Assembly (NCBI GenBank): GCA_021296485.1
Contig: JAGWAI010000010.1
Location: 1 to 33,827, forward strand
Length of the DNA stretch: 33,827 nt
Origin: Acidobacteriota bacterium
GTDB taxonomy: Bacteria > Acidobacteriota > Vicinamibacteria > Vicinamibacterales > UBA8438
Reading direction: 5' to 3'
A model generated the notes under the pieces. The model was not told the origin of the DNA. It saw only the letters and a list, made by a program, of their open reading frames with translations, and did no database searches. Positions 12,277 through 20,899 of this stretch are shown here, piece after piece (the first letter of the stretch is position 1; every line of letters begins with the position of its first letter). A program made the translations under genes and the position numbers.

Positions 12277-13862
12277 AGCTGGACGATGGCGGCCTGCCGC
12301 ACGGCCGGGATGCGCCGGATCTCGTCCAGCAGCTCGGCGCCGACCCCCTGCGACGAACCGCTACCCGTCTCCACGCTCACGACGCCGACGGCTCCCTCGG
12401 CGCCGCGGCCCAGTGCGAACGTGGCGATGTTGACGCGGTGCCGGCCCAGGATGGTGCCCACTTCGCCGATCACGCCCGGTTGATCGCTGTTGCGAATGAC
12501 GATGAGGGCGCCGTCGAGCGGGGTCTCGACCTCGACGCCGTCCAGCAGCACGAGGCGCGGCTCCTGAGGTTCGAAAACGGCCCCCTCGGCCCAGTGCTCG
12601 CCGCTGCTGGTATGGAGCTTGACGGAGATCAGGCTGGTGAAGTTGCGCGGCCGGGTGCTGTGCGACTCGATGATCTCGAGACCGCGCTGCTGCGCGATGG
12701 ACCGCGCGTTGACGAGAGTGACGGTCGAGGACAGCACGGCGCGGAACAGGCCGACCAGCACCGCGCCCACCAGCATGTCGTGGTTCCGGTGCGCGAGGTC
12801 GCCGTAGTAGCGAATGCCGACGCACTCGATCCGATCCTCGGTCAACTGTGCAAGGAAGCTGCCCAGCCGTTCGGCAAGACTGACGTATGGCTGCAGGCGC
12901 TTGAATTCCTCGGCGGACACGGACGGGAAATTGACGGCGTTGCGCACCACGCCCGAGCGTAGATACTCACGCACGCAGGTGGCCGTTTCGAGGCCGACCA
13001 ATTCCTGCGCCTCCTTCGTCGAAGCAGCGATGTGGGGCGTGGCGACCACCTCCGGCAGGTGCGTCAGGGTTGCCACCGCCGGTGGCTCGGTGTCGAACAC
13101 GTCCAGTCCGGCGCCCGCGACGTGACCCGAGGAGATAGCGTCGGCGAGCCCGCCTTCGTCGATCAGATCACCGCGCGCCGTATTGATGATCCGCACGCCG
13201 CGCTTGCAGCGTGCCAGTCGGGCGCTGTCGAACAGTCCGCGGGTGCCGGCGGTGGACGGCAGGTGCAGGCTGATGTAGTCGGCCTGCTCGCACAGCGCGT
13301 CGAGCGTTACCAGCTCGACATCAAGGTCGCCGGCGATTTGCGCGGAGATGTACGGATCGTGTGCGACTATCCGCATTTCGAACGCCTGCGCGCGCCGCGC
13401 CACCTCGCGGCCGATACGTCCTAACCCAAGCAATCCCAGGCATTTACCCCGTAATTCGGCGCCGTGCAACGTCTTCTTTTCCCAGCGGCCGTCCTTCATT
13501 GAAGCGTCGGCGCGAGGCACGGATCGGGCCAGCGCCAGCATGAGTGCGCAGGCATGCTCCGCCACGCTTATGCTGTTGGCGCCCGGGGCGTTGAGCACCA
13601 GGATGCCGCGTCGGCTGGCCGCGTCCAGGTCGATGTTGTCAACGCCGGTACCCGCGCGGGCAACGACGCGGAGGCGCGGGGCCGCGGCTATCAGGTCGGC
13701 GTCCACCTGCGTGGCGCTGCGCACGATGAGTCCGTCGGCGGCGCCAAGATCCGCCTGCAGCTCCGCGGCGGATCGACCGGCGCGTGCGTCTACGGTCCAC
13801 CCCTCGGCGCGCAGAAGTTCGGCTGCCGAAAGCGGCAGGGGGTCGGCGATGATGACTTTCAT
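12273..13862 (-). CDS. serA: D-3-phosphoglycerate dehydrogenase
   Basis: SerA oxidises 3-phosphoglycerate to 3-phosphohydroxypyruvate, the committed step of serine synthesis. At 529 residues it is the long form: NAD-binding catalytic domains (about residues 1-315; GLGRIG at 146-151; catalytic Arg230, Glu259, His277 with the same spacing as in E. coli SerA), an intervening ASB domain (about 320-450), and a C-terminal ACT domain (about 455-529, LIVIRNSDQPGVIGEVG) that usually senses serine. The stop codon TAG is the terminal TAG of repeat B1. It runs in the same direction as the Kdo cluster but is separated from it by 227 bp of repeats. Confidence 0.96.
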   Translation of the reverse strand: MKVIIADPLPLSAAELLRAEGWTVDARAGRSAAELQADLGAADGLIVRSATQVDADLIAAAPRLRVVARAGTGVDNIDLDAASRRGILVLNAPGANSISVAEHACALMLALARSVPRADASMKDGRWEKKTLHGAELRGKCLGLLGLGRIGREVARRAQAFEMRIVAHDPYISAQIAGDLDVELVTLDALCEQADYISLHLPSTAGTRGLFDSARLARCKRGVRIINTARGDLIDEGGLADAISSGHVAGAGLDVFDTEPPAVATLTHLPEVVATPHIAASTKEAQELVGLETATCVREYLRSGVVRNAVNFPSVSAEEFKRLQPYVSLAERLGSFLAQLTEDRIECVGIRYYGDLAHRNHDMLVGAVLVGLFRAVLSSTVTLVNARSIAQQRGLEIIESHSTRPRNFTSLISVKLHTSSGEHWAEGAVFEPQEPRLVLLDGVEVETPLDGALIVIRNSDQPGVIGEVGTILGRHRVNIATFALGRGAEGAVGVVSVETGSGSSQGVGAELLDEIRRIPAVRQAAIVQL

Positions 13863-13891
13863 GGAGTAACGCGACGGGCCGGTGCGTACAG

Positions 13892-13897
13892 TATAAT
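13892..13897. promoter_or_regulatory. Possible -10 element between serA and mdh
   Basis: TATAAT on the plus strand; the minus strand reads TATACT at nearly the same place (reverse complement of AGTATA), about 30 bases upstream of the serA start. No convincing -35 hexamer is seen on either strand at the right distance, so direction is uncertain; serA is the nearer gene. Confidence 0.35.
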
Positions 13898-13939
13898 GCG
13901 TCGCCGCCTGCTAGATGACCGGTTACCGGACAGCCTGCC

Positions 13940-13954
13940 GCACCATGATGGTGC
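13940..13954. promoter_or_regulatory. Perfect 15-bp palindrome, possible operator
   Basis: GCACCAT-G-ATGGTGC has 7-bp arms about a central G, 78 bases upstream of serA, upstream of the possible serA -10. Its size and place fit a dimeric regulator site. The regulator is unknown. Confidence 0.4.
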
Positions 13955-14005
13955 AAATCGCTAGAACGGCCCGATTGATGCGGTGTGCGCGTATCTGAAG
14001 GGGCA

Positions 14006-14051
14006 TTTTTCACAAGGTTTTCCACACATCCTGTTGAAGATCTCATCCACA
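14006..14051 (+). promoter_or_regulatory. Cluster of three DnaA-box-like 9-mers
   Basis: TTTTTCACA (14006-14014) and TTTTCCACA (14018-14026) both fit the relaxed consensus TTWTNCACA. TCATCCACA (14043-14051) is one base from TTATCCACA. All lie on the same strand, in a stretch that is about 57% A+T by my count. No dnaA, dnaN or other origin-linked gene is present, so a regulatory or DnaA-titrating role is more plausible than an origin. Confidence 0.35.
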
Positions 14052-14201
14052 CTCGCGGGTGCCTGACCTAAAGGTTCGGGCTTCGTTCGGGCTCGGGGAG
14101 CGGGGTTGGAGCGCTTCCGGGTGCAGGTACGGCCGGGCTCGGCGCGCGACGGTCGAGCTTGGGATCGACGACGGGCAGAGGAGCGCAAGGAGCAGAACCG
14201 C

Positions 14202-15128
14202 ATGAACAGGAAAGTCAGCGTCATTGGGTCGGGTAATGTCGGGGCCACCGCCGCGCGCAGCATCGCAGACAAGGAACTTGCCGACGTCGTCGTTCTCGAC
14301 ATACTCGAGGGCGTGCCGCAGGGCAAGGGTCTGGACATGCTCGAGGCCTGTCCGGTGGAGGGCTCGGACGCGCGCGTGCTCGGAACCAACGACTATGCCG
14401 ATACGGCCGATTCGGATATCGTCGTGATTACGGCAGGCTTGGCCCGCAAGCCGGGCATGAGCCGCGACGACCTGCTCACGAAGAACTACCAGATCATCAA
14501 GAGCGTGACCGAGCAGGTCGTGGCGCATTCCCCGAACTGCATCATCATCCCGGTCACCAATCCCCTCGACGCCATGTGCCAGGTTGTCTACCGCGCAAGC
14601 GGCTTCCCGCGCGAGCGCGTGGTCGGCATGGCCGGCGTCCTCGATTCCGCCCGCATGCGGACGTTCATCGCCCAGAAGCTCGAGGTTTCTGTCGAAAACA
14701 CGCACGCGTTCGTGCTCGGCGGCCACGGCGACACGATGGTGCCGCTGCCGCGCTACTCGACCGTTGCCGGCATCCCGATCACTGAGCTGCTCGACGAGGA
14801 GACGATCGACGCAATCGTGAAGCGCACCGCCGCCGGCGGTGCGGAGATCGTCAAGCTGCTGGGCAGTGGTAGCGCGTACTACGCACCCGGCTCGGCGGTG
14901 GTGGAGATGGTCGAGGCGATTCTCAAGGACAAGAAGAAGATCCTGCCGTGCGCGGCCTTCCTGCAGGGCGAGTACGGCGTAAGCGACCTGTACGTCGGCG
15001 TGCCGGTGAAGCTGGGGGCGCGCGGACTGGAGCAGATAGTCCAGATCGAGCTGTCCGAGTCGGAAGCGGCGGCATTGGCCAGGTCGGCGGAAGCCGTTCG
15101 CGAGCTGGTGCAGATCATCGGCGTGTAG
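14202..15128 (+). CDS. mdh: Malate dehydrogenase (LDH-like type)
   Basis: Interconverts malate and oxaloacetate with NAD(H) in the TCA cycle. The 308-residue protein has GSGNVG (residues 9-14), the NAD-selecting Asp33, Arg82 and Arg88 in [10 protein letters not shown] (Arg at the position that is Gln in lactate dehydrogenases, so malate is the substrate), Asp148/Arg151 and catalytic His175 in GGHGD. AAGGAG at 14187-14192 sits 9 bases before the ATG, which decides this start over the longer upstream frame. The TAG stop is the first three bases of repeat B2. mdh leads a run of TCA genes (sucCD, korAB). Confidence 0.97.
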   Translation: MNRKVSVIGSGNVGATAARSIADKELADVVVLDILEGVPQGKGLDMLEACPVEGSDARVLGTNDYADTADSDIVVITAGLARKPGMSRDDLLTKNYQIIKSVTEQVVAHSPNCIIIPVTNPLDAMCQVVYRASGFPRERVVGMAGVLDSARMRTFIAQKLEVSVENTHAFVLGGHGDTMVPLPRYSTVAGIPITELLDEETIDAIVKRTAAGGAEIVKLLGSGSAYYAPGSAVVEMVEAILKDKKKILPCAAFLQGEYGVSDLYVGVPVKLGARGLEQIVQIELSESEAAALARSAEAVRELVQIIGV

Positions 15129-15288
15129 CAGTCCATGGCAAGAGCCCCGCTGCATTCGACCGTCCATGCATCCGTCCTGAGCTGCGTTGTTTCTCGGTCA
15201 CGTATGCCGAATATGCTCCCTCGTCACGCCTTGTCAGCCCGGTGCTTGGGCGGTCTCGGTGCGACGCGGGATTTCACCACGGACTGCC
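15126..15288. repeat. Intergenic repeat family B, copy B2
   Basis: The left end (TAGCAGTCCATGGCAAGAGC, then CCCGCTGCATTCGACCG) and right end (CGGTCTCGGTGCGACGCGGG, then ATTTCACCACGGACTGCC) are imperfect inverted repeats of each other (GCAGTCC-N-TGG ... CCCGC). Each end matches the corresponding end of B1 at 12052-12276. Relative to B1 it lacks the nested A copy and has about 22 extra bases (near 15208-15229). The left end overlaps the mdh stop codon, and the right end stops about 5 bases before the sucC start. Confidence 0.75.
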
Positions 15289-15292
15289 AACG

Positions 15293-16459
15293 GTGAAAAT
15301 CCACGAGTACCAGGCGAAGGCGCTGTTCGCGCGCCACGGGCTGGCCGTGCCGCGCGGGGAGGTGGCGTTCACTGCGGCCGAGGCCCGCGAGGTCGCGGAG
15401 CGGCTCGGAGGCCGCGTCGTGGTCAAGGCGCAGATCCACGCCGGTGGGCGGGGCAAGGGCGGCGGCGTGAAGGTGGTGGCCGGCCCGGCCGAGGCCGCGC
15501 GGGTGGCGGAAGCGCTGATCGGGAGCAACCTGGTAACGCCGCAGACCGGCCCGGAGGGCCGCCGCGTATCGCGCGTGCTGGTGGAGGAGGGGCTGGACAT
15601 CGAGCGCGAGCTGTACCTGGGGCTGCTGATCGACCGGGCGCAGGAGCGGCCGGTGGTCATGGCGAGCTCGGCGGGCGGCATGGAGATCGAGCAGGTGGCC
15701 GCGGACACGCCGGAGCTGATCCTCCGCGAGACCATCGATCCCGGCCTCGGTCTGGCGGGATTCCAGGCTCGGCGGCTCGCGTTCGGGCTGGACCTGCCCG
15801 CGCGCCTCGTGCCGCCGGCGGTGCGCGTGATGCAGGCGGCCTACACCGTCTTCCGCGAAACCGATGCGTCGCTCGTGGAGGTCAATCCGCTGGTCGTGAC
15901 GGCGGGCGGCGATGTCATTGCCCTCGACGGCAAGGTCTCGCTCGACGATAACGCGCTGTTCCGCCATCCGGAGCTGCGGGAGCTGCGGGACCTCGCCGAG
16001 GAGGACGAGCTGGAGATCGCGGCGTCGAAGCATGCCCTCAACTACATCCGGCTCGACGGGACGATCGGGTGCATGGTGAACGGCGCCGGTCTGGCGATGG
16101 CGACAATGGATATCATCAAGCTCTCCGGCGGCGAGCCGGCGAATTTCCTCGACGTGGGCGGCGGCGCGAACGCCGATCAAATTCGCAATGCCTTCCGCAT
16201 CCTGATGTCGGACGCGAACGTCAAGGCGGTGCTCATCAACATCTTCGGCGGCATCCTGCGCTGCGACGTGCTGGCCGCCGGGGTCATTGCCGCCGTGCAG
16301 GAGCTCGACGTGGGCGTGCCGGTGGTCATCCGCATGGAAGGCACGAACGTGGAGGCAGGCAAGCGGGCGCTGCGCGAGAGCGGTCTGAACTTCACGACGG
16401 CCGATGCGATGGACGAAGCCGCCGAGCTCGTGGTGGCGGCCGCCGGCCGCGGCGTATGA
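15293..16459 (+). CDS. sucC: Succinyl-CoA synthetase (ADP/GDP-forming) beta subunit
   Basis: With SucD it interconverts succinyl-CoA and succinate with substrate-level NTP formation. From the GTG at 15293 the protein has 388 residues, exactly the usual SucC length. It has the N-terminal [11 protein letters not shown], the ATP-grasp segment [23 protein letters not shown], and the C-terminal [10 protein letters not shown] and [11 protein letters not shown] motifs. The start is GTG; the only upstream purine-rich sequence is GGA in the end of repeat B2, so the initiation region is supplied by the repeat. A malate-CoA ligase reading is possible in principle but the neighbourhood (mdh, korAB) favours SucC. 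Confidence 0.95.
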   Translation: MKIHEYQAKALFARHGLAVPRGEVAFTAAEAREVAERLGGRVVVKAQIHAGGRGKGGGVKVVAGPAEAARVAEALIGSNLVTPQTGPEGRRVSRVLVEEGLDIERELYLGLLIDRAQERPVVMASSAGGMEIEQVAADTPELILRETIDPGLGLAGFQARRLAFGLDLPARLVPPAVRVMQAAYTVFRETDASLVEVNPLVVTAGGDVIALDGKVSLDDNALFRHPELRELRDLAEEDELEIAASKHALNYIRLDGTIGCMVNGAGLAMATMDIIKLSGGEPANFLDVGGGANADQIRNAFRILMSDANVKAVLINIFGGILRCDVLAAGVIAAVQELDVGVPVVIRMEGTNVEAGKRALRESGLNFTTADAMDEAAELVVAAAGRGV

Positions 16460-16474
16460 GGACGGGTTCATTTC

Positions 16475-17350
16475 ATGTCCGTGTTGATTGATCAGAACAC
16501 CCGCCTGCTCGTTCAGGGCTTGACCGGGCGGGAAGGCACGTTTCACGCGAAGCAGGCGGCCGCATTCGGTACCACCGTGGTCGGCGGCGTGACGCCCGGC
16601 AAGGGCGGACTGGTGCATGAGGGCTGGCCGGTATTCGACACGGTGGCGCAGGCGGTAGGGGAGACCGGCGCCGATGCATCGGTCATCTTCGTGCCGCCGT
16701 CGGTCGCCGCCGATGCCATCCTGGAGGCGGCGGACGCGGGTCTCTCGCTGGTCGTCTGCATCACCGAGGGTATCCCGACGATCGACATGCTGGGTGTGGT
16801 GCGCTACCTGGAAGGGCGGCCTACGCGCCTGATCGGTCCCAACTGTCCGGGCATCATCTCGGCGGGCAAGGCCAAGGCCGGAATCATCCCCGGGCATATC
16901 TGCCAGGAGGGGCGCGTCGGCATCGTGTCAAAGAGCGGCACGCTCACCTACGAGGCGATTCACCAGCTCACGCGACTGGGCCTCGGCCAGACCACGTGCA
17001 TCGGAATTGGCGGGGACCCCCTGATTGGAACCACGTTCGTGGACGCTTTGCGGCTGTTCGCCGACGACGAAGCAACGGAGGCTGTCGTGCTGATCGGGGA
17101 GATCGGCGGCGCGGCCGAGGAAGAGGCGGCGGCGTTCATCGGCAAGGCCTTTCCGAAACCGGTGGTCGGCTTCATCGCCGGGCAGACGGCCCCGCCGGGC
17201 CGGCGCATGGGCCACGCCGGCGCCATCGTGTCCGGCGGACAGGGAACGGCGGCGGAGAAGATGGCAGCGCTCGAAGCCGCGGGCGTGACCGTCGTGAAGA
17301 GCCCTGCCGGCATCGGCGCGGCCGTCCGGAGCCGGCTGCGGGCGGCCTGA
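16475..17350 (+). CDS. sucD: Succinyl-CoA synthetase alpha subunit
   Basis: SucD binds CoA and carries the phosphohistidine. The 291-residue protein has the N-terminal Rossmann CoA-binding domain ([24 protein letters not shown]), [12 protein letters not shown] (121-132), SKSGTLTYE, and the active-site His247 in [14 protein letters not shown]. It begins 15 bases after the sucC stop, with the usual gene order and length. Confidence 0.96.
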   Translation: MSVLIDQNTRLLVQGLTGREGTFHAKQAAAFGTTVVGGVTPGKGGLVHEGWPVFDTVAQAVGETGADASVIFVPPSVAADAILEAADAGLSLVVCITEGIPTIDMLGVVRYLEGRPTRLIGPNCPGIISAGKAKAGIIPGHICQEGRVGIVSKSGTLTYEAIHQLTRLGLGQTTCIGIGGDPLIGTTFVDALRLFADDEATEAVVLIGEIGGAAEEEAAAFIGKAFPKPVVGFIAGQTAPPGRRMGHAGAIVSGGQGTAAEKMAALEAAGVTVVKSPAGIGAAVRSRLRAA

Positions 17351-17355
17351 CGACG

Positions 17356-17364
17356 TGCTAAAAT
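17356..17364 (+). promoter_or_regulatory. Possible extended -10 promoter before korA
   Basis: TGCTAAAAT is a TGn-extended -10 element (TAAAAT, 5 of 6 to consensus) in a short A-rich patch between sucD and korA, about 40 bases before the korA start. There is no clear -35. It would allow korAB to be expressed separately from mdh-sucCD. Confidence 0.4.
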
Positions 17365-17402
17365 CAAGAGTTTTGTGGATACGGTAGATTGCGAGGCCGT
17401 GC

Positions 17403-19301
17403 ATGGCTGTTTCTGACATTGCTCTCCAAGACGCACCGCTGGCGGACGTCACGGACCCGGTCGTCAACGACTTCAGCATCCGGGTAGCCACCGTCAACGG
17501 GTCCGGCAGCCAGACGGCGAACCTGGTCCTGCTGCGCTCCATCTTCCGGATGGGCATACCCGTTTCCGGCAAGAACCTGTTCCCGTCGAACATCGCGGGA
17601 CTCCCTACCTGGTTCACGATTCGGGCCAGCAAGGACGGCTATATCGCCCGCAAGCCCGGCATCGACCTGCTGGTGTCGATGAACGCCGAGACGGCGCGCG
17701 AAGACGTGCTGTCGCTGGACTCCGACGCCGTCGTCGTCTATGACGCGCCGCTGAACCTCGACGGCCTGCGCGATGACCTGGTTTTCTACCCGGTGCCGTT
17801 CGACAAGCTGGTCGCCGAGATCTGCCGGGACGCGAAGCTGCGGCGGCTGGTCCGCAACATGATCTATGACGGCGTGCTGGCGAATCTGCTGCAGATCGAC
17901 ATGCAGCAGATGGACGCCGCGCTCGAAAAGCAGCTCGGCCGCAAGCCGAAGGCCGTGGCGCTGAACCGCGGCGCCCTCGAGATCGGCTACCGCTACGCGG
18001 CCGAGCATCTCGAGAAGCGGGATCGCCTGGTGCTCGCGCCAATGAAGAAGACCAAGGGGCTCATCCTCGTCGAAGGGAACGCCGCCGCGGCGCTCGGCGC
18101 GATGATGGCGGGCGTTACCGTGGTGACCTGGTACCCGATTACGCCGTCGTCGTCGCTCTGCGAGACGCTCATCGATTACCTCCAGAAGTACCGTCTCGAT
18201 CCGGAAACGGGCAAGGCGACGTTTGCCGTCGTGCAGGCGGAGGACGAAATCGCCGCCCTCGGCATGGCGCTCGGCGCGGGCTGGGCCGGAGCGCGGTCGA
18301 TGACCTCGACCTCGGGCCCCGGCGTGTCGCTCATGGGAGAATTCTCCGGGCTGGGATACTACGCCGAGGTGCCGGCGGTAATTTTCGACGTCCAGCGGGT
18401 CGGGCCGTCAACCGGCCTGCCGACCCGCACGGCGCAGGGTGACGTCCTGACCACCGCGTTTCTGTCGCACGGCGACACCCGCCACCTGATGCTGTTCCCG
18501 GCGTCGGTGGAGGAGTGTTACACCATGGCGATCGAGGCGTTTGATCTGGCGGAGCGGTTCCAGACGCCGGTGTTCGTCATGAGCGATCTGGATCTGGGGA
18601 TGAACACCTGGATGTCGAAGGCGTTCAACTACCCGAAGAAGCCGCTGGACCGCGGCAAGGTGCTCGACCAGGAAACGCTCGATCGGATCGGCCGCTTCGG
18701 CCGCTACCGGGACGTCGACGGCGACGGCATTCCGTACCGCAGCATCCCGGGCGCCGACATGCCCGCCTTCTTCTGCCGCGGGTCCGGGCACAACGAATGG
18801 GCGCAGTACAGCGAGCGTCCGGACGACTACCAGGCAAACGTGGACCGGCTCGCGCGCAAGTTCGAGACGGCCCGCAACTGGATGCCCGAACCGGTGGTGG
18901 AGATCAACCGCAAGGCGTCAATCGGCATCATCGCGTACGGCACGACGCACTGGGCCATCGTCGAGAGCCGCGACCAGCTGCTGGCGGAGGCCGACCTGCA
19001 GACGTCGTACTACAGGGTGTGCGCCTATCCCTTCCGGGACGCGCTGGTGTCGTTCATCGAGCGCTACGACCGTGTTTACGTGGTGGAGCAGAACCGCGAC
19101 GCGCAGATGCTGAGTCTGATGAAGCTCGACGTGCGGCCGGAGCTGGCCAACCGGCTGCGGAGCGTGCTGCACTACTCCGGAGATCCGATCGATGCGCGCA
19201 CGGTCACCGACAGCATCCTGATCCAGGAAGGCTACCGGGTGGAGAAGGCCGGCGCCCAGACGACCCGGCTGCCGCACAGCGCCGGTGTCGGCGGCGAGTA
19301 G
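17403..19301 (+). CDS. korA: 2-oxoacid:acceptor oxidoreductase, fused gamma-alpha subunit (2-oxoglutarate type)
   Basis: With KorB this forms a ferredoxin-type 2-oxoacid oxidoreductase, most likely interconverting 2-oxoglutarate and succinyl-CoA. The 632-residue protein joins a gamma domain (about residues 25-195; VNGSGSQTANLVLLRS, GIPVSGKNLFPSNIAG) to an alpha domain (about 215-620; GNAAAALGAMMAG, YPITPSS at 244-250, a hallmark of the pyrimidine-binding domain, and SGPGVSLM). No ferredoxin-like cysteine clusters are present in this subunit, as in two-subunit KorAB enzymes. Placement after sucCD supports 2-oxoglutarate over pyruvate or branched-chain oxoacids, but specificity is not proven. 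No ferredoxin gene is in the window. Confidence 0.88.
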   Translation: MAVSDIALQDAPLADVTDPVVNDFSIRVATVNGSGSQTANLVLLRSIFRMGIPVSGKNLFPSNIAGLPTWFTIRASKDGYIARKPGIDLLVSMNAETAREDVLSLDSDAVVVYDAPLNLDGLRDDLVFYPVPFDKLVAEICRDAKLRRLVRNMIYDGVLANLLQIDMQQMDAALEKQLGRKPKAVALNRGALEIGYRYAAEHLEKRDRLVLAPMKKTKGLILVEGNAAAALGAMMAGVTVVTWYPITPSSSLCETLIDYLQKYRLDPETGKATFAVVQAEDEIAALGMALGAGWAGARSMTSTSGPGVSLMGEFSGLGYYAEVPAVIFDVQRVGPSTGLPTRTAQGDVLTTAFLSHGDTRHLMLFPASVEECYTMAIEAFDLAERFQTPVFVMSDLDLGMNTWMSKAFNYPKKPLDRGKVLDQETLDRIGRFGRYRDVDGDGIPYRSIPGADMPAFFCRGSGHNEWAQYSERPDDYQANVDRLARKFETARNWMPEPVVEINRKASIGIIAYGTTHWAIVESRDQLLAEADLQTSYYRVCAYPFRDALVSFIERYDRVYVVEQNRDAQMLSLMKLDVRPELANRLRSVLHYSGDPIDARTVTDSILIQEGYRVEKAGAQTTRLPHSAGVGGE

Positions 19302-19334
19302 TTCGATCTCGACAGAGACCAGAAAGGCGAAACC

Positions 19335-20381
19335 GTGGCGACCGTCACCCCCTCAAACCCACGCAGGAACGTCAACCGGATCGGACTCGACACGAAGCAG
19401 TACCGCGGCACGAAGACCACGCTGTGCGCGGGTTGCGGCCATAACGCCATCTCGGAGCGGATCATCGGCGCGTGCTACGAGATGGGCATCGATCCCGGGC
19501 GGGTGATAAAGCTCTCGGGCATTGGCTGCTCCAGCAAGAGTCCCGCGTATTTCCTCGGCTCGGCGCACGGCTTCAACGCGGTGCATGGACGCATGCCGTC
19601 GGTGGGGACCGGCGCGCTGCTCGCCAACAGCAAGCTAATCGCGATCGGCGTCAGCGGGGACGGCGACACGGGCGCGATCGGGATCGGGCAGTTCGTGCAT
19701 TTGATGCGGCGCAACCTGCCCATCGTCTACATCATCGAGGACAATGGCTGCTACGGACTGACGAAGGGTCAATTCTCCCCGACCGCCGATCTCGGATCGA
19801 CGCTCAAGACCGGCGTGGTCAATGATCTGCCGCCGATCGATACTTGTGCGCTCGCGGTGGAGCTAGGTGCGACGTTCGTTGCGCGGTCGTTCTCCGGCGA
19901 CAAGAAGCAGTTGATGGCGATCCTCAAGGCGGCGCTCAGCCATCGCGGGACGGCGATGGTCGACGTGCTGTCGCCCTGCGTCACGTTCAACGATCACGAG
20001 GGATCGACGAAGAGCTATTCGCACGTGAAGGAGCACGACGACCCGCTCGAGGAGGTCAGCTTCGTGCCGTTCTTCGAAGATATCGCAGTGGACTACGAGC
20101 CCGGAACCACGCAGGCGGTCCCGATGCACGACGGTTCGACGCTGTACCTGACCAAGCTCGACGAGCAGTACGACGCGCTGGACAAGATCCAGGCGCTGCG
20201 CGTACTGAACGAGACCCGCCGGCGCGGTGAGTTCGCCACGGGCGTCATCTACGTGGAGCCGGATCGCGACGACTTCCTGGCCATGCTCAACCTGGTTGAC
20301 GAGCCGCTGGCGCAATTGCCGCAGTCGCGCGTCCGTCCGCAACGGGCGGCGCTCAACGAAATCATGGAATCGCTGCGCTGA
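19335..20381 (+). CDS. korB: 2-oxoacid:acceptor oxidoreductase beta subunit (thiamine-diphosphate binding)
   Basis: KorB binds thiamine diphosphate and one [4Fe-4S] cluster. The 348-residue protein has C31-x2-C34 (CAGCGH), Cys65 (GIGCSS) and Cys215 (LSPCVTFND) as likely cluster ligands, and the ThDP/Mg motif GDGDTGAIG (108-116) continuing to DNGCYGLTKGQ (136-146). It starts with GTG at 19335, preceded by AAAGG, 33 bases after korA. It is somewhat longer at its C-terminus than the shortest KorB proteins. A small perfect hairpin (20380-20396) overlaps its stop. Confidence 0.92.
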   Translation: MATVTPSNPRRNVNRIGLDTKQYRGTKTTLCAGCGHNAISERIIGACYEMGIDPGRVIKLSGIGCSSKSPAYFLGSAHGFNAVHGRMPSVGTGALLANSKLIAIGVSGDGDTGAIGIGQFVHLMRRNLPIVYIIEDNGCYGLTKGQFSPTADLGSTLKTGVVNDLPPIDTCALAVELGATFVARSFSGDKKQLMAILKAALSHRGTAMVDVLSPCVTFNDHEGSTKSYSHVKEHDDPLEEVSFVPFFEDIAVDYEPGTTQAVPMHDGSTLYLTKLDEQYDALDKIQALRVLNETRRRGEFATGVIYVEPDRDDFLAMLNLVDEPLAQLPQSRVRPQRAALNEIMESLR

Positions 20382-20396
20382 GCGGCATTGCCGCTC
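20380..20396 (+). terminator. Hairpin at the korB stop, weak terminator candidate
   Basis: GAGCGGC-ATT-GCCGCTC is a perfect 7-bp stem with a 3-base loop immediately after korB and before ndk. There is no T-run, so it may act as an RNA end-protecting or attenuating hairpin rather than an intrinsic terminator. Confidence 0.3.
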
Positions 20397-20413
20397 GGCA
20401 TGGTCCCGACTAC

Positions 20414-20824
20414 ATGGAACGCACACTAGCCATCATCAAGCCGGATGCCGTCGAACGCGGCGTCATCGGTGCGATCATCCAGCGCATGGAAGCCGCCGAT
20501 CTGCGGATCCGGGAGATGCGCCTCGTGCGCTTGACCAAGGCGGATGCCGAAGGGTTCTACGCGGTGCACCGCGACAAGCCGTTCTTCGACAATCTCACCG
20601 ATTTCATGTCTTCGGGACCAGTCGTGGTGCTCGCTCTTGAAGCGCCGGACGTAATCCGGCACTGGCGGCGCCTGATGGGCGTGACGGATCCGGCAAAGGC
20701 CGGCCGCGGGACGATCCGCCGCGAGTACGGCACGTCCATAGAGACGAACGCTACGCACGGCTCGGACGCGCCCGAGACGGCGGCGTTCGAGCTCGATTTC
20801 TTCTTCAAGGCCGCACACAGATAG
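20414..20824 (+). CDS. ndk: Nucleoside-diphosphate kinase
   Basis: Ndk equalises nucleoside di- and triphosphate pools through a phosphohistidine. The 136-residue protein starts with ERTLAIIKPDAVERG, has FMSSGPVVVLALE, and carries the active-site His115 in NATHGSDA. These are family signatures at typical length. It lies 32 bases after korB in the same direction. Following succinyl-CoA synthetase, which makes NTP, the pairing is metabolically sensible. Confidence 0.97.
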   Translation: MERTLAIIKPDAVERGVIGAIIQRMEAADLRIREMRLVRLTKADAEGFYAVHRDKPFFDNLTDFMSSGPVVVLALEAPDVIRHWRRLMGVTDPAKAGRGTIRREYGTSIETNATHGSDAPETAAFELDFFFKAAHR

Positions 20825-20899
20825 GCGCGGCGGGCCCAATGTGGGCGATCATCGTGGTTACCGCAGTGCTTGCGCCGCTTTCGCGGTAGGGCTGTCTCA

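Larger units (their letters stand above)
13863..14201. other. Divergent serA-mdh spacer with several short motifs
   Basis: No gene is visible in these 339 bases. The serA side holds a TATA-like core (13890-13898, ACAGTATAATG, which reads TATACT for the serA strand), the palindromes CCGGTTACCGG (13919-13929) and GCACCATGATGGTGC (13940-13954). The centre (about 14001-14051) is AT-rich for this DNA, with three DnaA-box-like 9-mers. The mdh side (14060-14185) is GC-rich and featureless, ending in AAGGAG before the mdh start. Confidence 0.6.

Noticed and set aside
14001-14060. Chromosome replication origin
   Set aside because: Only three DnaA-like boxes, no long AT-rich unwinding region, and no dnaA, dnaN, gidA or parAB genes nearby; kept only as a possible regulatory cluster.
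15293-17350. Malate-CoA ligase (mtkAB) rather than sucCD
   Set aside because: Lengths, motifs and the mdh/korAB neighbourhood fit succinyl-CoA synthetase; no serine-cycle genes are present.
20870-20899. Longer dcd start at TTG
   Set aside because: Relatives start at the TIKSD segment, and the GTG at 20900 gives the usual length.
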